A stretch of DNA of 64,000 nucleotides from JASHPR01 sp963815375 (GCA_963815375.1 CAWFGX010000003.1:186001-250000); one strand, 5' to 3'; numbered from the stretch's first letter, positions 7,650 through 17,283 are shown. The notes: generated by a model from the sequence alone, not told the origin. Numbers and translations: made by a program.

Positions 7650-8912
7650 TCAGGCGTCCCAGGCCAGCCGGACTCCGGTGAAGATCTGGCGTCTGACCGG
7701 GTAGTCCCAGTTGCGGAACGACGGCCGGATCGCGGACGGCGCGACCGCCCAGGACCCGCCGCGCAGCACCTTGTAGCCGCTGCCGAAGAACGGCTCGCTG
7801 TATGTGCGGTAGATCATGGGGGTGAAGCCGGGCCACGGGCCGAAGTCCGACGAGGTCCACTCCCACACGTCGCCGATCATCTGCTCGGCGCCGTAGGCCG
7901 ACGCTCCGGCCGGGTAGGCCCCGGCCGGAGCTGGGCGCTGCGCGTCACCGCCCAGGTTGGCGAGTTCCGGGCCAGGCGGCGAATCACCCCAGGGCCAGCG
8001 GCGGCGCCTGCTCGCCGCAGGATCCCAGGCGCAGGACTTCTCCCACTCGACCTCGGTCGGCAGCCGGGCACCGGACCACGTCGCGAACGCCTCAGCCTCG
8101 TAGTAGCAGATGTGCTGCACTGGCTCGCCGGCTGGTATGTCTTCCTCGACGCCAAACCGGCGCCGGGTGCCCGGGCCGGTCCAGTACTTCGGCCGCTCGA
8201 GCCGGGCCTCGATCCGGTGCTCCCAGCCGCGGGCCGACCACAGCTCGCGGCGCTGGTAACCGCCGTCGGCGATGAAGTCGGTCCACTGCCCGCTGGTCAC
8301 TGGCACGCGCCCGATCCAGAACGGGGCCACGTCCACTGTGTGGGCGGGACGCTCATTGTCGAGCGAGAACGGCTCGGTGGCTGGGTCCGCGCCGAGCACG
8401 AACTCCCCGCCCGCCACGAACACCCGCTCGCCCGCGACCGCGCGGCCCGGGGGCAGATCCGGGTGCGCGGTGAGGACCGGAGGTCCCTGCCGCAGCTGCA
8501 GCGTCGCGTACATGGTCTCGTCGTGCTGCTCCTCGTGCTGGACCACCATGCCCGCCGTGAACAGGTCCTCCTCGGGAGTGCGCTCGATCAGGTCGAGCAC
8601 CCGGCCGCGGACCTCGTGGTCGTAGGCGCGCGCGTCGGACGGCGGCAGCAGCGGCAGTGACGGGCGCTCGGCCCGTGGGTGCTTGAACGCGTCGTACAGC
8701 GCGTCCACGTCCGGCGGCAGCATCCCCGGCCGGGCGGGGTCGCCGCCGCGCAGCAGCCACAGCTCCTCCTGCTGCCCGACGTGCGCCAGGTCCCAGACCA
8801 GCGGGCTCATCAGCTGGTCATGCTGGGCGATCAGCGTCGGATCGTCCAGGTCGGTCAGGCCGAGCGTGCGGGCGCGGGCGCGCTCCAGGTCACGGACGAC
8901 GAAGTCATGCAT
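7650..8912 (-). CDS. egtB: Hercynylcysteine sulfoxide synthase EgtB
   Basis: A 420-residue non-haem iron sulfoxide synthase that joins hercynine to gamma-glutamylcysteine (or cysteine) using O2. The N-terminal DinB-like part supplies the three iron-binding histidines: His44 in LAHVGQ, and His126 and His130 in HEEQHDE. The C-terminal FGE/sulfatase-modifying domain shows GGEFVLGAD, ARLPTEVEWEKSCAWDP, VWEWTSSDF and KVLRGGSWA. ATG at 8912 is chosen because MHDFVVRDLERAR matches the family start; it overlaps the egtA stop by 8 nt. The neighbouring egtA implies that gamma-glutamylcysteine is the co-substrate. Confidence 0.95.
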   Translation of the reverse strand: MHDFVVRDLERARARTLGLTDLDDPTLIAQHDQLMSPLVWDLAHVGQQEELWLLRGGDPARPGMLPPDVDALYDAFKHPRAERPSLPLLPPSDARAYDHEVRGRVLDLIERTPEEDLFTAGMVVQHEEQHDETMYATLQLRQGPPVLTAHPDLPPGRAVAGERVFVAGGEFVLGADPATEPFSLDNERPAHTVDVAPFWIGRVPVTSGQWTDFIADGGYQRRELWSARGWEHRIEARLERPKYWTGPGTRRRFGVEEDIPAGEPVQHICYYEAEAFATWSGARLPTEVEWEKSCAWDPAASRRRRWPWGDSPPGPELANLGGDAQRPAPAGAYPAGASAYGAEQMIGDVWEWTSSDFGPWPGFTPMIYRTYSEPFFGSGYKVLRGGSWAVAPSAIRPSFRNWDYPVRRQIFTGVRLAWDA

Positions 8913-10197
8913 GGGCCAGCTCCTCGAAGGCGGCATGCGGTCCTATCTCGGCGATGCGCTCGGCGAGCAGGTCGCCTGGGCTGCGGCCAGACTCGATCAG
9001 GTCAGCGAGGTCGGCGACAGCGGCAGCGAGCGCGGCGGGGGCCCGGCCAGCAGCGATCGCCATACATCGGCGGGCCGAGTCGGCCAGCGCTGCCTGGGCC
9101 AGCCCGTCCCGCGCCGCCTCGGTCCAGAGCCACGCTGTGCGCTCAGTCGCCTCGGTGGCCAGGTCAGCCGCGATCGGGTCGTCCATCAGCGTCGCCGCGA
9201 CTGTGGCGATCGCTGGCCACCACTCCGGCCCGGTCATGTCGAGGTAGCGCAGCTCGAGATAGCCGCGCAGCCGCACCGGCGGGAACAGTGTGGTGAGATG
9301 GACGTCCAGGTCGGTGGCTGTCGGGGTCCGCCCGCCGAGGCGGACAGCACCGCTGGCCCACTCCTCGAACGAGACGCAGTCCTGGACCGCTGCCACGTCC
9401 TCGCCGTCCCGGACGAAGGCCACCGGGGCGCGCAGCGCGAAGCGCGCCCAGGCCGACGCGGGATCCAGAGCGGCGTCGCCCTGCGGGTTGGGCGCGACGC
9501 AGCCGGGAACCGGGCCGCACGCGCGAGCGTCCATCCCGCTCCAGGCCCGCTGGCGAGCCGACTTCCATCCGGTGTCGCGCCCGCGCAGCCACCGGGAGCT
9601 AGCCGAGATGGCCACCAGCGTGGGCCCGAGCCGGTAGGCCCGGGCTACCCGCTCGGGCCAGCCGCCTTCCGGCCCTGCCTGCAGGTTCACCTGCAGGGCC
9701 GCGGTGGAATTCATCATCACCTCAGCCGCAGCGGCACGGCCGGTGGCCGCGTAGTGCCGTTCCATGGCGCGGTAACGCGGCCTGGGATTGACCCGCCTGG
9801 GCGGCCGCAGCGGGTCGGTGCCGGCATGTGCGGCCCCGAGGCCCAGCTCGGCCAGTGCTCCCCTGGTCCGCTGTCCGTCGCTGCGAAGCTCGGTGACGGT
9901 CGCTGTGATGTCGGGAGCGGGCGGCCCGGACAGCTCGAGCTGACCGCCCGGCTCCAGGGTGACCGCGCTGCGCCCGGCCGCACTGCGGATGGCTGCCGGC
10001 AGTGGGTCGACCCGGTTCCATGCGACCGGCTCGGCGACCGCGTCGAGGTTCACGAGGTGGGTCTCGACCTCCAGCCCGACCGGTCCTATCTCGGAGGGGG
10101 TGAGCGCGGCCTGGAGCAATCGCGCGTAGGCGACCTCGACGGTCAGGGGTTCGTCGTAATCGAGGACGTCATCGACTGCAGTGCGCGGAACGGTCAT
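8905..10197 (-). CDS. egtA: Glutamate-cysteine ligase EgtA
   Basis: A 430-residue ATP-dependent ligase of the GCS2 family that makes gamma-glutamylcysteine for ergothioneine synthesis. Diagnostic segments are GLEVETHLV (glutamate site, about residues 42-50), LEPGGQLELSGPP (about 81-93), the metal/ATP-site region around MMNSTAALQVNLQAG (about 160-175) and the substrate-pocket segment YLELRYLDMTGPEWWP. It is the first gene of the egtABD operon. ATG at 10197 fits the family N-terminus. The promoter should lie within the 270 bp shared with the divergent secreted-protein gene. Confidence 0.94.
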   Translation of the reverse strand: MTVPRTAVDDVLDYDEPLTVEVAYARLLQAALTPSEIGPVGLEVETHLVNLDAVAEPVAWNRVDPLPAAIRSAAGRSAVTLEPGGQLELSGPPAPDITATVTELRSDGQRTRGALAELGLGAAHAGTDPLRPPRRVNPRPRYRAMERHYAATGRAAAAEVMMNSTAALQVNLQAGPEGGWPERVARAYRLGPTLVAISASSRWLRGRDTGWKSARQRAWSGMDARACGPVPGCVAPNPQGDAALDPASAWARFALRAPVAFVRDGEDVAAVQDCVSFEEWASGAVRLGGRTPTATDLDVHLTTLFPPVRLRGYLELRYLDMTGPEWWPAIATVAATLMDDPIAADLATEATERTAWLWTEAARDGLAQAALADSARRCMAIAAGRAPAALAAAVADLADLIESGRSPGDLLAERIAEIGPHAAFEELAHA

Positions 10198-10388
10198 CGA
10201 GCGACCCCCTCCAGGTCCGGGCCGGCGGACAACGTGTTGTCCGCCGCGGGTCGGTGCGGGGGCGACCGGGATTGCAGCCGTCCTCTGTCCTGCCTGCTGG
10301 TTCAGGGCAGGCAGACTGCCTACGAGTTTACAGTGGCCCCCTGACAGTCACTCTGAGCGGCCAAATCGCCACGCTTTGCACCCTTTCC

Positions 10389-10414
10389 CCTGGTGTGCCC
10401 ACGCGCGCACCAGG
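10389..10414. promoter_or_regulatory. Inverted repeat between egtA and a secreted-protein gene
   Basis: CCTGGTGTGC (10389-10398) pairs with GCGCACCAGG (10405-10414) at nine of ten positions around a 6-bp spacer. It sits in the divergent intergenic region and could be an operator for either gene. No regulator in the window is tied to it, and no T-run follows it, so a terminator is less likely. Confidence 0.35.
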
Positions 10415-10468
10415 CATTGACTGAGAAAAGTCCCACGCTGAAGAGTGCCTGAAAGTTAGCGTTGAGAT

Positions 10469-12145
10469 ATGCGGAGACTTCGGCATGTCCGGCGGCTGCC
10501 TACGATCATGGGACTGGCCGCGAGCGCGGCACTGGCGGTTGCGGCACTGGCATTACCGGCACCCGGGGCCAGCGCCACGGCGGGTGCGCCCGCCGGCCCA
10601 GGCGTCGCGCCGCGATCAACGGGCGAGCTCGACTGCAACGGGCTCAGCCCCGTTCAGAAGCCAGTCAAGAACTCCATCCAGTGCGCCGACCCGCGCGGAT
10701 CCTGGGATGGCCGGTTCTACGAGAACGGGCATTACATCGGGCACGATGAGCCGTCCATCCGCTTCGTTTCCTCACAGCCTGGTTCGGGTGACAATGTCAC
10801 CTTCGCCGAGCGCCTGCCCGTCGAGCCGCTCGCGCTGCCGACCGTGCGGGATCCCGGCCACGACGTAACCCACACGTTCGAGCTTTCGATCGCGCCCTGG
10901 TTCTCGATCGACGTGTGCGACCCGGACTCCACGCCGCTGCTGCCCTGCTCGCCGCAGTCGGACGCTAACGCGCCGCACGGAGGGTATCCCGGTGCCGGGG
11001 CAGCCTTCGTCGAGCTGCAATTCTACCCGCCGGGGTTCGCACCGTTCTCTGACAACATCAGCTGCGACGACACGCACTGGTGCTCGGCGCTCACGATCGA
11101 CAGCCTCGAGTGCGCCGGCAGCGGGTTCAACCCGGGACCGTGCAACGCCAACTGCACTGAGCCGGTGAACTTCGCGTTCATCCAGGCGGACGGCGTGCCC
11201 ACCGGGCCGCCGAGCCCGCAGCTGAGCGACCTGGCCACGCTGACGCCCAACTCCCGCACGCTGCTGATGAACCCCGGCGACGTGATCAGCGTGCGGATGT
11301 TCGACGCCAAGGTCGCAGGCGGCCACGCGCTTGAGGCGGAGGAGACCGACTACACCACGCACCAGAGCGGCTTCATGATCGCTTCTGCGGCCAACGGCTT
11401 CATGAACACCAACCCGGGCACCTGCCGCGGCACGCGGTTCAACTTCCAGCCGGAGTTCTCCTCGGCCGCCTCGCAGAACGTCCTCCCGTGGGGATTCGGG
11501 CCGTACATGATCAACGACGAGTTCGAGATCGGTCACTTCGAGCCCTGCACGTCGGTCAGCGGCAAGCAGACGGAGACCGTCGGCAGCTTCACCGACACCT
11601 ACTACAAGAACTGCTCAGGACCCTACGAGACCGATTCAGACAAGGGCTCGTCCCTGGAGCCCGACGATTCGCCGTGCTTCAAGTTCGGCGACACGCACGG
11701 GGGGATGGCCGCGCCGAACCTGGTGACTGGCTGTGACGTGTTCACCGACGCGATCGGCGACCTCGACTACGACGGCACGCCTTACTACCCAGACTGGCCG
11801 GACTCGGTGTTCCCCGGCCAGTTCCCGTCGACCTTCCTGCAACTGCAGCCGGTCACGCAGGGCGGCCGCGGCTACCCGAAGATCCAGTTCGTCACCGACA
11901 ACAGCGCGACGCAGCTCATCACCAGCTGCAACCCGACCACCGGAAGCGGATGCGTGCTCCCGCCGCCAGGCCCGGGGCACTTCTACCCGTACTGGACCCA
12001 GGCGAGAGTCTCCGGCCAGTGCGTGTGGGAGTTCGGCAACATGCGCAATGGCAATACGTTCGGCGGTGACGCCCAGTACGGATCGGTCGGCCCGGGCACG
12101 CTGGGCGCGTTCGCCAGCGCAGTCCTGCCGAACCCGGAGTGCTGA
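10469..12145 (+). CDS. Secreted protein of unknown function
   Basis: A 558-residue protein with a Sec-type signal peptide: basic MRRLRHVRRLP, a hydrophobic stretch to about residue 33, then an A-S-A cleavage site. The mature part has many cysteines (about 20, in spaced pairs such as CSPQSD and CNANC) and is rich in Asp, Tyr, Trp and Pro, as expected for a disulfide-stabilised extracellular protein. Similar Cys/Trp-rich secreted proteins are widespread in actinobacteria; I recognise no catalytic motif. A second possible start is ATG at 10508. It stands directly upstream of the two mannosidase-like genes on the same strand and might share their extracellular glycan context, but lacks their operators. 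Confidence 0.8.
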   Translation: MRRLRHVRRLPTIMGLAASAALAVAALALPAPGASATAGAPAGPGVAPRSTGELDCNGLSPVQKPVKNSIQCADPRGSWDGRFYENGHYIGHDEPSIRFVSSQPGSGDNVTFAERLPVEPLALPTVRDPGHDVTHTFELSIAPWFSIDVCDPDSTPLLPCSPQSDANAPHGGYPGAGAAFVELQFYPPGFAPFSDNISCDDTHWCSALTIDSLECAGSGFNPGPCNANCTEPVNFAFIQADGVPTGPPSPQLSDLATLTPNSRTLLMNPGDVISVRMFDAKVAGGHALEAEETDYTTHQSGFMIASAANGFMNTNPGTCRGTRFNFQPEFSSAASQNVLPWGFGPYMINDEFEIGHFEPCTSVSGKQTETVGSFTDTYYKNCSGPYETDSDKGSSLEPDDSPCFKFGDTHGGMAAPNLVTGCDVFTDAIGDLDYDGTPYYPDWPDSVFPGQFPSTFLQLQPVTQGGRGYPKIQFVTDNSATQLITSCNPTTGSGCVLPPPGPGHFYPYWTQARVSGQCVWEFGNMRNGNTFGGDAQYGSVGPGTLGAFASAVLPNPEC

Positions 12146-12194
12146 ACGCCTGGCCCAAAGCTGAAAGTTTCTGGAATCCGCCATGGGCAGGGGC

Positions 12195-12248
12195 TTGACA
12201 GCGCTGTCACGGAAGCCAATGATTCTAAGGGTTTTGACATCGTTGTCA
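12195..12248 (+). promoter_or_regulatory. Promoter with two GalR/LacI-type operators, mannosidase gene 1
   Basis: TGACAGCGCTGTCA at 12196-12209 is a perfect 14-bp palindrome. TGACATCGTTGTCA at 12235-12248 is a related site whose centre is 39 bp downstream. TTGACA at 12195-12200, overlapping the first operator, is 17 bp from AATGAT at 12218-12223 and is a plausible -35/-10 pair, so a bound repressor would block it. The second site lies 93 bp before the start codon. Confidence 0.65.
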
Positions 12249-12341
12249 GTCAAAGGCTGACACGGCGCTGTGCAGCGGGCTTAATGGTCGCATCGGGGGG
12301 TTGCGGAGCGGGTGCTCGGCCGCAGTCTCGTGGGAGGACCA

Positions 12342-15300
12342 ATGGGGCCCAAACACCTGGCGCTCTTTGCTCGCTGGCCAGCGGCAGTGACCGTGGCCGC
12401 AGCGGGAGCGCTTGCGTTCGGCCTATCGCTCAGCACCCCAGCCGCCGCGGCCACGCAGCCCACACCGGGCGCCAGCCACAGCGCAAGCCCGCACCCGGCG
12501 CCGAGCAGCGCCGCAGGCGGCACGGCGGCCAAGAACCGCAACCGCGGCCAGCGCTCTGACTGCACGGAAACTGCCCAGGGTCACCTGGCATCCTGTGCCA
12601 AGCGGCAGTCATCCACCGAACTGCCAGCCGGCGCGCAGGACTCGGCCACAGTGAATCAGCCGGTCAGTGATATTGCCTCGCTGGTGGACACGCGGACCTG
12701 GACCAGCGGCGGCGGGAACACGTTCCCCGGCGCCGAGGTGCCGTTCGGCATGGTCCAGTGGAGCCCGGACACCTACCCGGACCGCAACGCCGGCGGTGGT
12801 TACGGCTACGGCGACACCGAGCTCATGGGCTACAGCCTGACCCACCTGTCCGGGCCGGGCTGCGGCGCGGGCGGTGACGTGCCGATCCTGCCGATGACCG
12901 GCGCGCTGCCCAGCGGCAATCCCAACAACGACATGACCACGTTCACCAACACTGGCGAGGTCGCGCAGGCGGGCTACTACTCGGCGCAGAGCAACATGCC
13001 GAACACGATCACCTCGCAGTTCACCGCGACTCCGCACAGCGCGATGGGGCGGTTCACGTTCCCCAAGACCACCGCCGCGGACTTCCTCCTCCAGCTGCAG
13101 AACAGCCAGAACGGGGACTCCGGCGACAGCGCGCAGATCGTCGGCAACAACGAGGTGATGGGCTCGGACACCAGCGGCGACTTCTGCGGCGAGAGCAACA
13201 ACGGCGGCCAGTCCCAGCAGTACACGGTGTACTTCGACATCACCTTCAGCCAGCCGTTCACCGCCTCGCAGGTGATCACCGAGTCCGGGCAGACCGACCC
13301 GGCCGGGGTGTTCCTGACCTTCGACACCACCAGCGACCCGGTCATCGACGCCAAGGTTGCGATCTCGTATGTCAGCACCGCTGACGCCCAGCTTGACCGG
13401 GAGACCGAGAACCCCGGCTGGAACTTCGACGCGGTCAAGGCCGAGGCGCAGCAGGACTGGAACAGCCTGCTGGGCAAGGTCCAGGTCTCCGGCGGCAGCT
13501 ACTCGCGGACCCAGGAGTTCTACAGCCTGCTCTACAAGGACTTCCTGCAGCCCAACATCACCAGCGACGTCAACGGCCAGTACATGGGCGCCGACATGAA
13601 GATGCAGACGGTCAGCTCCCCGCAGAAGAACCAGTACGGGATCTATTCCGGCTGGGACATCTATCACTCGCTGTCCGAGTTGCAGGCGATGCTCGATCCT
13701 GATGCAGCCTCTGACCAGGCGCAGTCGCTGGTGAACTACTACACCCAGGACCAGATCCTGCAGCAGTGGGGCTACCTCAACCTGAACAACTACGTGATGG
13801 TCGGCGACCCAGCCCAGTCGATCATCTCCGACTACTACGCATTCGGCGCCCATGGCTTCAACACCAAGCAAGCCCTCGCCGACATGCTCAAGCAGGCCAC
13901 CACGGTCAACGACGTGAGGCCAGGCGAGGCCCTGGAAGCCAAGTACGGTTACCTGCCCGCCGACGGCAGTTACGGGTGCTGCAACCCGCACGGCACCGTG
14001 GCCACGCTGCTCGAGTACGACACCGAGGACCTGGCCCTGAGCCAGTTCGCCACCGCGATGGGTGACTACTCCGGCGCGGCGATGCTGCAGCAGCGGGCCA
14101 ACAACTGGGAGAACAATTTCGACCCCTACAACGACCTGCTGAACCCCCGCAATGAGAACGGGCAGCTCATCCCGGGCATCGTCCCCACGTTCCCGGACAG
14201 CAACGAGCTGTACTACGTCGAGGGCGACGCCTACGAGTACCTGTGGAACACCCCGAACGACTACTCGGCGCTGTTCTCGCTGCTTGGCGGTGACTCCAAA
14301 GTCGTCCCGGCGCTGACGTCGTACCTGTCACAGCCCAACGGCTACGGCATGTACGACCAGGTCAGCAACGAGTTCGATCTCGGTGAGCAGAACGCGCTGG
14401 ACTACGCCGGGGACCCGGCAGGCACCCAGAAGGCGATCAACACCATCGAGAGCACCGTCTACCTGCCCGGCCCCGACGGCCTGGCCAACAACGACGACCT
14501 GGGCGCGGAGAGCTCGCAGTTCATCTTCGAGATGCTGGGCTTCTACCCGGAGAACTCCGGCAGCGGCAACCTGCTGCTCAACGGCCCGGGCTTCCCGCAC
14601 GCGTCGATCAGCCTGGCCAACGGCAAGACGATCACGATCAACGCGCCCGGCGCCTCGGCCACCAGCTACTACGTGCAGAACCTGAAGATCAACGGCAGTC
14701 CGTACAACCAGCTGGACGTGCCGTTCTCGACCCTGTCCCAGGGCGCGACCCTGGACTGGACCATGGGCAGCAGTCCCAGCGGCTGGGGCAGCGCACCGCA
14801 GGACGCCCCGCCGTCCTACACCGGGGGCCTGCAGCCGGTGGTCGGCTACACCTCAAGCCAGCAGGTGACGATCGCCCCCGGCGCCACCACCACGGTCCAG
14901 ATCGAAGCACAGAACGCGACGCGCACCAACCAGGCAGTCCACGCCAGCGTGTCGGTGCCTTCCGGATCCGGCCTGACCATTACGCCCGGGAGCGGGAACT
15001 TCCACGTCCCGCCAAACGGCAGCGGGTCGGTGACGGTGACCGTCTCGGCCAGCGCGTCGTCGGCGCAGACGTTCTACACGGTTCCGGTCAAGCTCACCGA
15101 CGGCGGCATCCCGCTGCCGGCAGTGAACCTGACCGTGCTGGTCGCCACACCTGGAAGCCTGCTGACCGCGTTCAACAACGCTGGCATCTCCAATGACAGC
15201 AACGTGACCGGGGAGTTCGACACCAGCGGTTACAGCTACTCGGAGCAGGCACTGGCCGCGGCCGGCCTGGTCGCGGGCAAGCCGGTGACAGCCGGCGGCA

Positions 15301-16628
15301 TCCAGTTCACCTGGCCGCTGCCGGCCCCCGGCTACCCCGACAACGCGATAGCCGACGGCCAGCAGGTCACGGTCAGCGCCCCGGCGGGCACCCAGACCCT
15401 CGGGTTCCTCGGGGCCGCAACCAACGGCCCGAGCCAGGGCATAGCCACCCTGCACTACTCCGATGGCAGCACGGCCCAGTACTGGCTGGGCCTGAGCGAC
15501 TGGACACTGAACGGCGGCGGCGCTTCGGCGCCCTCGTATGGGAACCAGATAGCCGCGACCCTGCCCTACCGGGACTGCATGGGCTGCACCAGCCCGGACA
15601 ACACCAAGACCTACATCTACGAAACGGGACTGCCGGTCGATCCCACGAAGACGCTCACCAGCGTGACGCTGCCTCTCGGGGCCACCCAGGGTGAGCTGCA
15701 CATCTTCGCGATCGGCACCTCGACGCAGCCGCTGAGCCCACCGGTGGCCTCCTCGGTCAGCCCAGGCACGGCCTCGGCCGGGCAGCAGGTGACGATCAGC
15801 GGCTCCGGGTTTGGCGCTACCCAGGGATCGGGCTACGTCGCGTTCTCTGACAACGGCATCAACTGGGGCTCGCCCGGGAGCCTGGCCACCTTCCAGGTGG
15901 ACAGCTGGAGCGACACGGCGATCACGTTCACCGTGCCGACCCCGAGCGGGACAAACGGCGAGTGGGCGGTGTCGCCAGGAACCGACGCCTCGGTGATGGT
16001 GGTGAACAGCTCGGGCAACGTCTCCGACTCCCCCGTCCTGGAGATAACGCCCACGTCCAACCCGTCCGACTACTACGACAACATAGGAATCTCGCCCGAC
16101 AACGACCAGGCCTGCGCCAACATGGACGGCGACGGGTTCAGTTACTCGGCCAACGCGCTCGCGGCCGCAGGACTGACCCCGGGCGCTGCAGTCACCGCCG
16201 ACGGCCTTAGCTTCACCTGGCCGAACGCGGCTGCCTGCTCGCCAGACAACATCCTGGCGTTCGGCCAGACCATGCTGATGAACGGCACTGCCGGGGCGAC
16301 CACGCTCGGGCTGCTCGGCGGGTCGACCAACGGCGGATCCCAGGGCACGATAGTGATCAACTACACGGACGGCACGTCGTCGACCGCGACCGTGTCGTTC
16401 AACGACTGGGCCTCATCGCCAGGCAACGGGGACACCGCGGTGGCCACCATGTCCTACCGCAACTCGATCAGCGGCACGTCGCAGTCCATCACCATGTACG
16501 TGTTCGCTACCACGGTGCCGGTCGACCCGTCGAAGACGGTGGCGTCGATCACGTTCCCGAACGTGGCCAGCCAGGTCGGGTCGAGCACCACGGCTATGCA
16601 CATCTTCGCGGTGAGCCTGGGCAGCTAG
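12342..16628 (+). CDS. Secreted multidomain GH92-type alpha-mannosidase (copy 1)
   Basis: Extracellular exo-alpha-mannosidase-like protein of 1428 residues. A Sec signal peptide (1 to about 38) and a Ser/Pro/Ala linker precede the GH92 catalytic part (about 108-820). That part contains GGGNTFPGAEVPFGMVQWSP, YSGWDIYHS, YVEGDAYEYLW with Glu627 (the family's general acid position) and NNDDLG with Asp718-Asp719. Next come a beta-sandwich NEW3-like domain (about 829-935), module A (about 937-1125), an IPT/TIG domain starting SPPVASSVSPGTASAGQQ (about 1130-1240) and module B (about 1242-1428), a second copy of module A. ATG at 12342 has GGGAGG at 12332-12337. Activity on bacterial or fungal mannans is an inference. 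Confidence 0.88.
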   Translation: MGPKHLALFARWPAAVTVAAAGALAFGLSLSTPAAAATQPTPGASHSASPHPAPSSAAGGTAAKNRNRGQRSDCTETAQGHLASCAKRQSSTELPAGAQDSATVNQPVSDIASLVDTRTWTSGGGNTFPGAEVPFGMVQWSPDTYPDRNAGGGYGYGDTELMGYSLTHLSGPGCGAGGDVPILPMTGALPSGNPNNDMTTFTNTGEVAQAGYYSAQSNMPNTITSQFTATPHSAMGRFTFPKTTAADFLLQLQNSQNGDSGDSAQIVGNNEVMGSDTSGDFCGESNNGGQSQQYTVYFDITFSQPFTASQVITESGQTDPAGVFLTFDTTSDPVIDAKVAISYVSTADAQLDRETENPGWNFDAVKAEAQQDWNSLLGKVQVSGGSYSRTQEFYSLLYKDFLQPNITSDVNGQYMGADMKMQTVSSPQKNQYGIYSGWDIYHSLSELQAMLDPDAASDQAQSLVNYYTQDQILQQWGYLNLNNYVMVGDPAQSIISDYYAFGAHGFNTKQALADMLKQATTVNDVRPGEALEAKYGYLPADGSYGCCNPHGTVATLLEYDTEDLALSQFATAMGDYSGAAMLQQRANNWENNFDPYNDLLNPRNENGQLIPGIVPTFPDSNELYYVEGDAYEYLWNTPNDYSALFSLLGGDSKVVPALTSYLSQPNGYGMYDQVSNEFDLGEQNALDYAGDPAGTQKAINTIESTVYLPGPDGLANNDDLGAESSQFIFEMLGFYPENSGSGNLLLNGPGFPHASISLANGKTITINAPGASATSYYVQNLKINGSPYNQLDVPFSTLSQGATLDWTMGSSPSGWGSAPQDAPPSYTGGLQPVVGYTSSQQVTIAPGATTTVQIEAQNATRTNQAVHASVSVPSGSGLTITPGSGNFHVPPNGSGSVTVTVSASASSAQTFYTVPVKLTDGGIPLPAVNLTVLVATPGSLLTAFNNAGISNDSNVTGEFDTSGYSYSEQALAAAGLVAGKPVTAGGIQFTWPLPAPGYPDNAIADGQQVTVSAPAGTQTLGFLGAATNGPSQGIATLHYSDGSTAQYWLGLSDWTLNGGGASAPSYGNQIAATLPYRDCMGCTSPDNTKTYIYETGLPVDPTKTLTSVTLPLGATQGELHIFAIGTSTQPLSPPVASSVSPGTASAGQQVTISGSGFGATQGSGYVAFSDNGINWGSPGSLATFQVDSWSDTAITFTVPTPSGTNGEWAVSPGTDASVMVVNSSGNVSDSPVLEITPTSNPSDYYDNIGISPDNDQACANMDGDGFSYSANALAAAGLTPGAAVTADGLSFTWPNAAACSPDNILAFGQTMLMNGTAGATTLGLLGGSTNGGSQGTIVINYTDGTSSTATVSFNDWASSPGNGDTAVATMSYRNSISGTSQSITMYVFATTVPVDPSKTVASITFPNVASQVGSSTTAMHIFAVSLGS

Positions 16629-16642
16629 GCACCGCGGCGAGC

Positions 16643-16676
16643 GCGGGGGCCGGGGCCTGCGGGTCCCGGCCTCCGC
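16643..16676 (+). terminator. Hairpin after mannosidase gene 1
   Basis: Arms GCGGGGGCCGGG (16643-16654) and CCCGGCCTCCGC (16665-16676) pair at 11 of 12 positions with a 10-nt loop, starting 14 nt after the stop codon. There is no T-tract, as is common for actinomycete terminators. Confidence 0.55.
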
Positions 16677-16745
16677 TGTGCTGTGACCCCGCCGCGGGCT
16701 AATCCCCGCCGCTGAGCGCGGCCGCAGCCCGCGATTCCGTTACCG

Positions 16746-16784
16746 TGGGCCAAAACCCACTGCATGAGTGGGTTTGCGTCCACG
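16746..16784. terminator. Second hairpin in the mannosidase intergenic region
   Basis: AAACCCACT (16753-16761) and AGTGGGTTT (16767-16775) form a perfect 9-bp stem with a 5-nt loop. Further complementary bases outside it (CGTGG and CCACG) may extend the stem. It may be a back-up terminator or an insulating structure. The rest of the 655-bp gap between the two mannosidase genes holds the operators of copy 2 and no convincing gene. Confidence 0.45.
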
Positions 16785-17014
16785 ATCATGAAACGTCCCA
16801 TTCTGGCGCGCCGTAAACCAGGCAAGGAGCAGCCGGAAAGCCCGGAGGCAGCTGGCGTTGTCCTAAACCCGCCGGGAGAGGGCGCGCGGCACAGGGGCGC
16901 GGTGCAGGGCGTGCGGGGCCCGCCCCCTCGCCAGCCCCCATAGCATCACCAGCCACACCCGCCCCCCGCCAGCCAGCCCCCGCCCAGCATTCGCTCTAGC
17001 CGAACACCGAAGTG

Positions 17015-17191
17015 GACAACGTTGTCTCAGGCTGACGGTTAAGGCAGGCGCTGCGGCCCGTTCCGGATTGCCCAGAAGACTGGCGATGAGACCACGAAGC
17101 CGTGCCTGCAAGGCCTTCGAGGCCCGGAAGCCTTGACAGCGCCGGCTCAGGCATTGAAGGATCAGAGTCGATTCCGTTGACATCGTTGTCA
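17015..17191 (+). promoter_or_regulatory. Two GalR/LacI-type operators upstream of mannosidase gene 2
   Basis: GACAACGTTGTC at 17015-17026 is a perfect palindrome. TGACATCGTTGTCA at 17178-17191 is identical to the second site of gene 1 and lies 92 bp before its start codon. The leaders after this site are also alike (GCAGCGGGCT, then GTGGGAGGACCA). The pair of sites, 164 bp apart, could support looping. Confidence 0.65.
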
Positions 17192-17283
17192 GACCCTTGG
17201 TCTGGCACCGCGCTTGCAGCGGGCTGGGTGGCGCCCCGGGGGTGCGGGAGCGGTGTTGGGCCGCACCCGTGGGAGGACCACCG

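Noticed and set aside
7552..7866. A possible small gene between egtB and egtD that might stand for egtC
   Set aside because: It overlaps both genes in another frame and has no class II amidotransferase N-terminus (no Cys2-type start).
12609..13991. A 460-residue minus-strand frame under mannosidase gene 1 (and similar ones under gene 2)
   Set aside because: It is a high-GC shadow: Val/Gly/Arg/Leu-rich, no family motif, and fully overlaps a well-supported gene.
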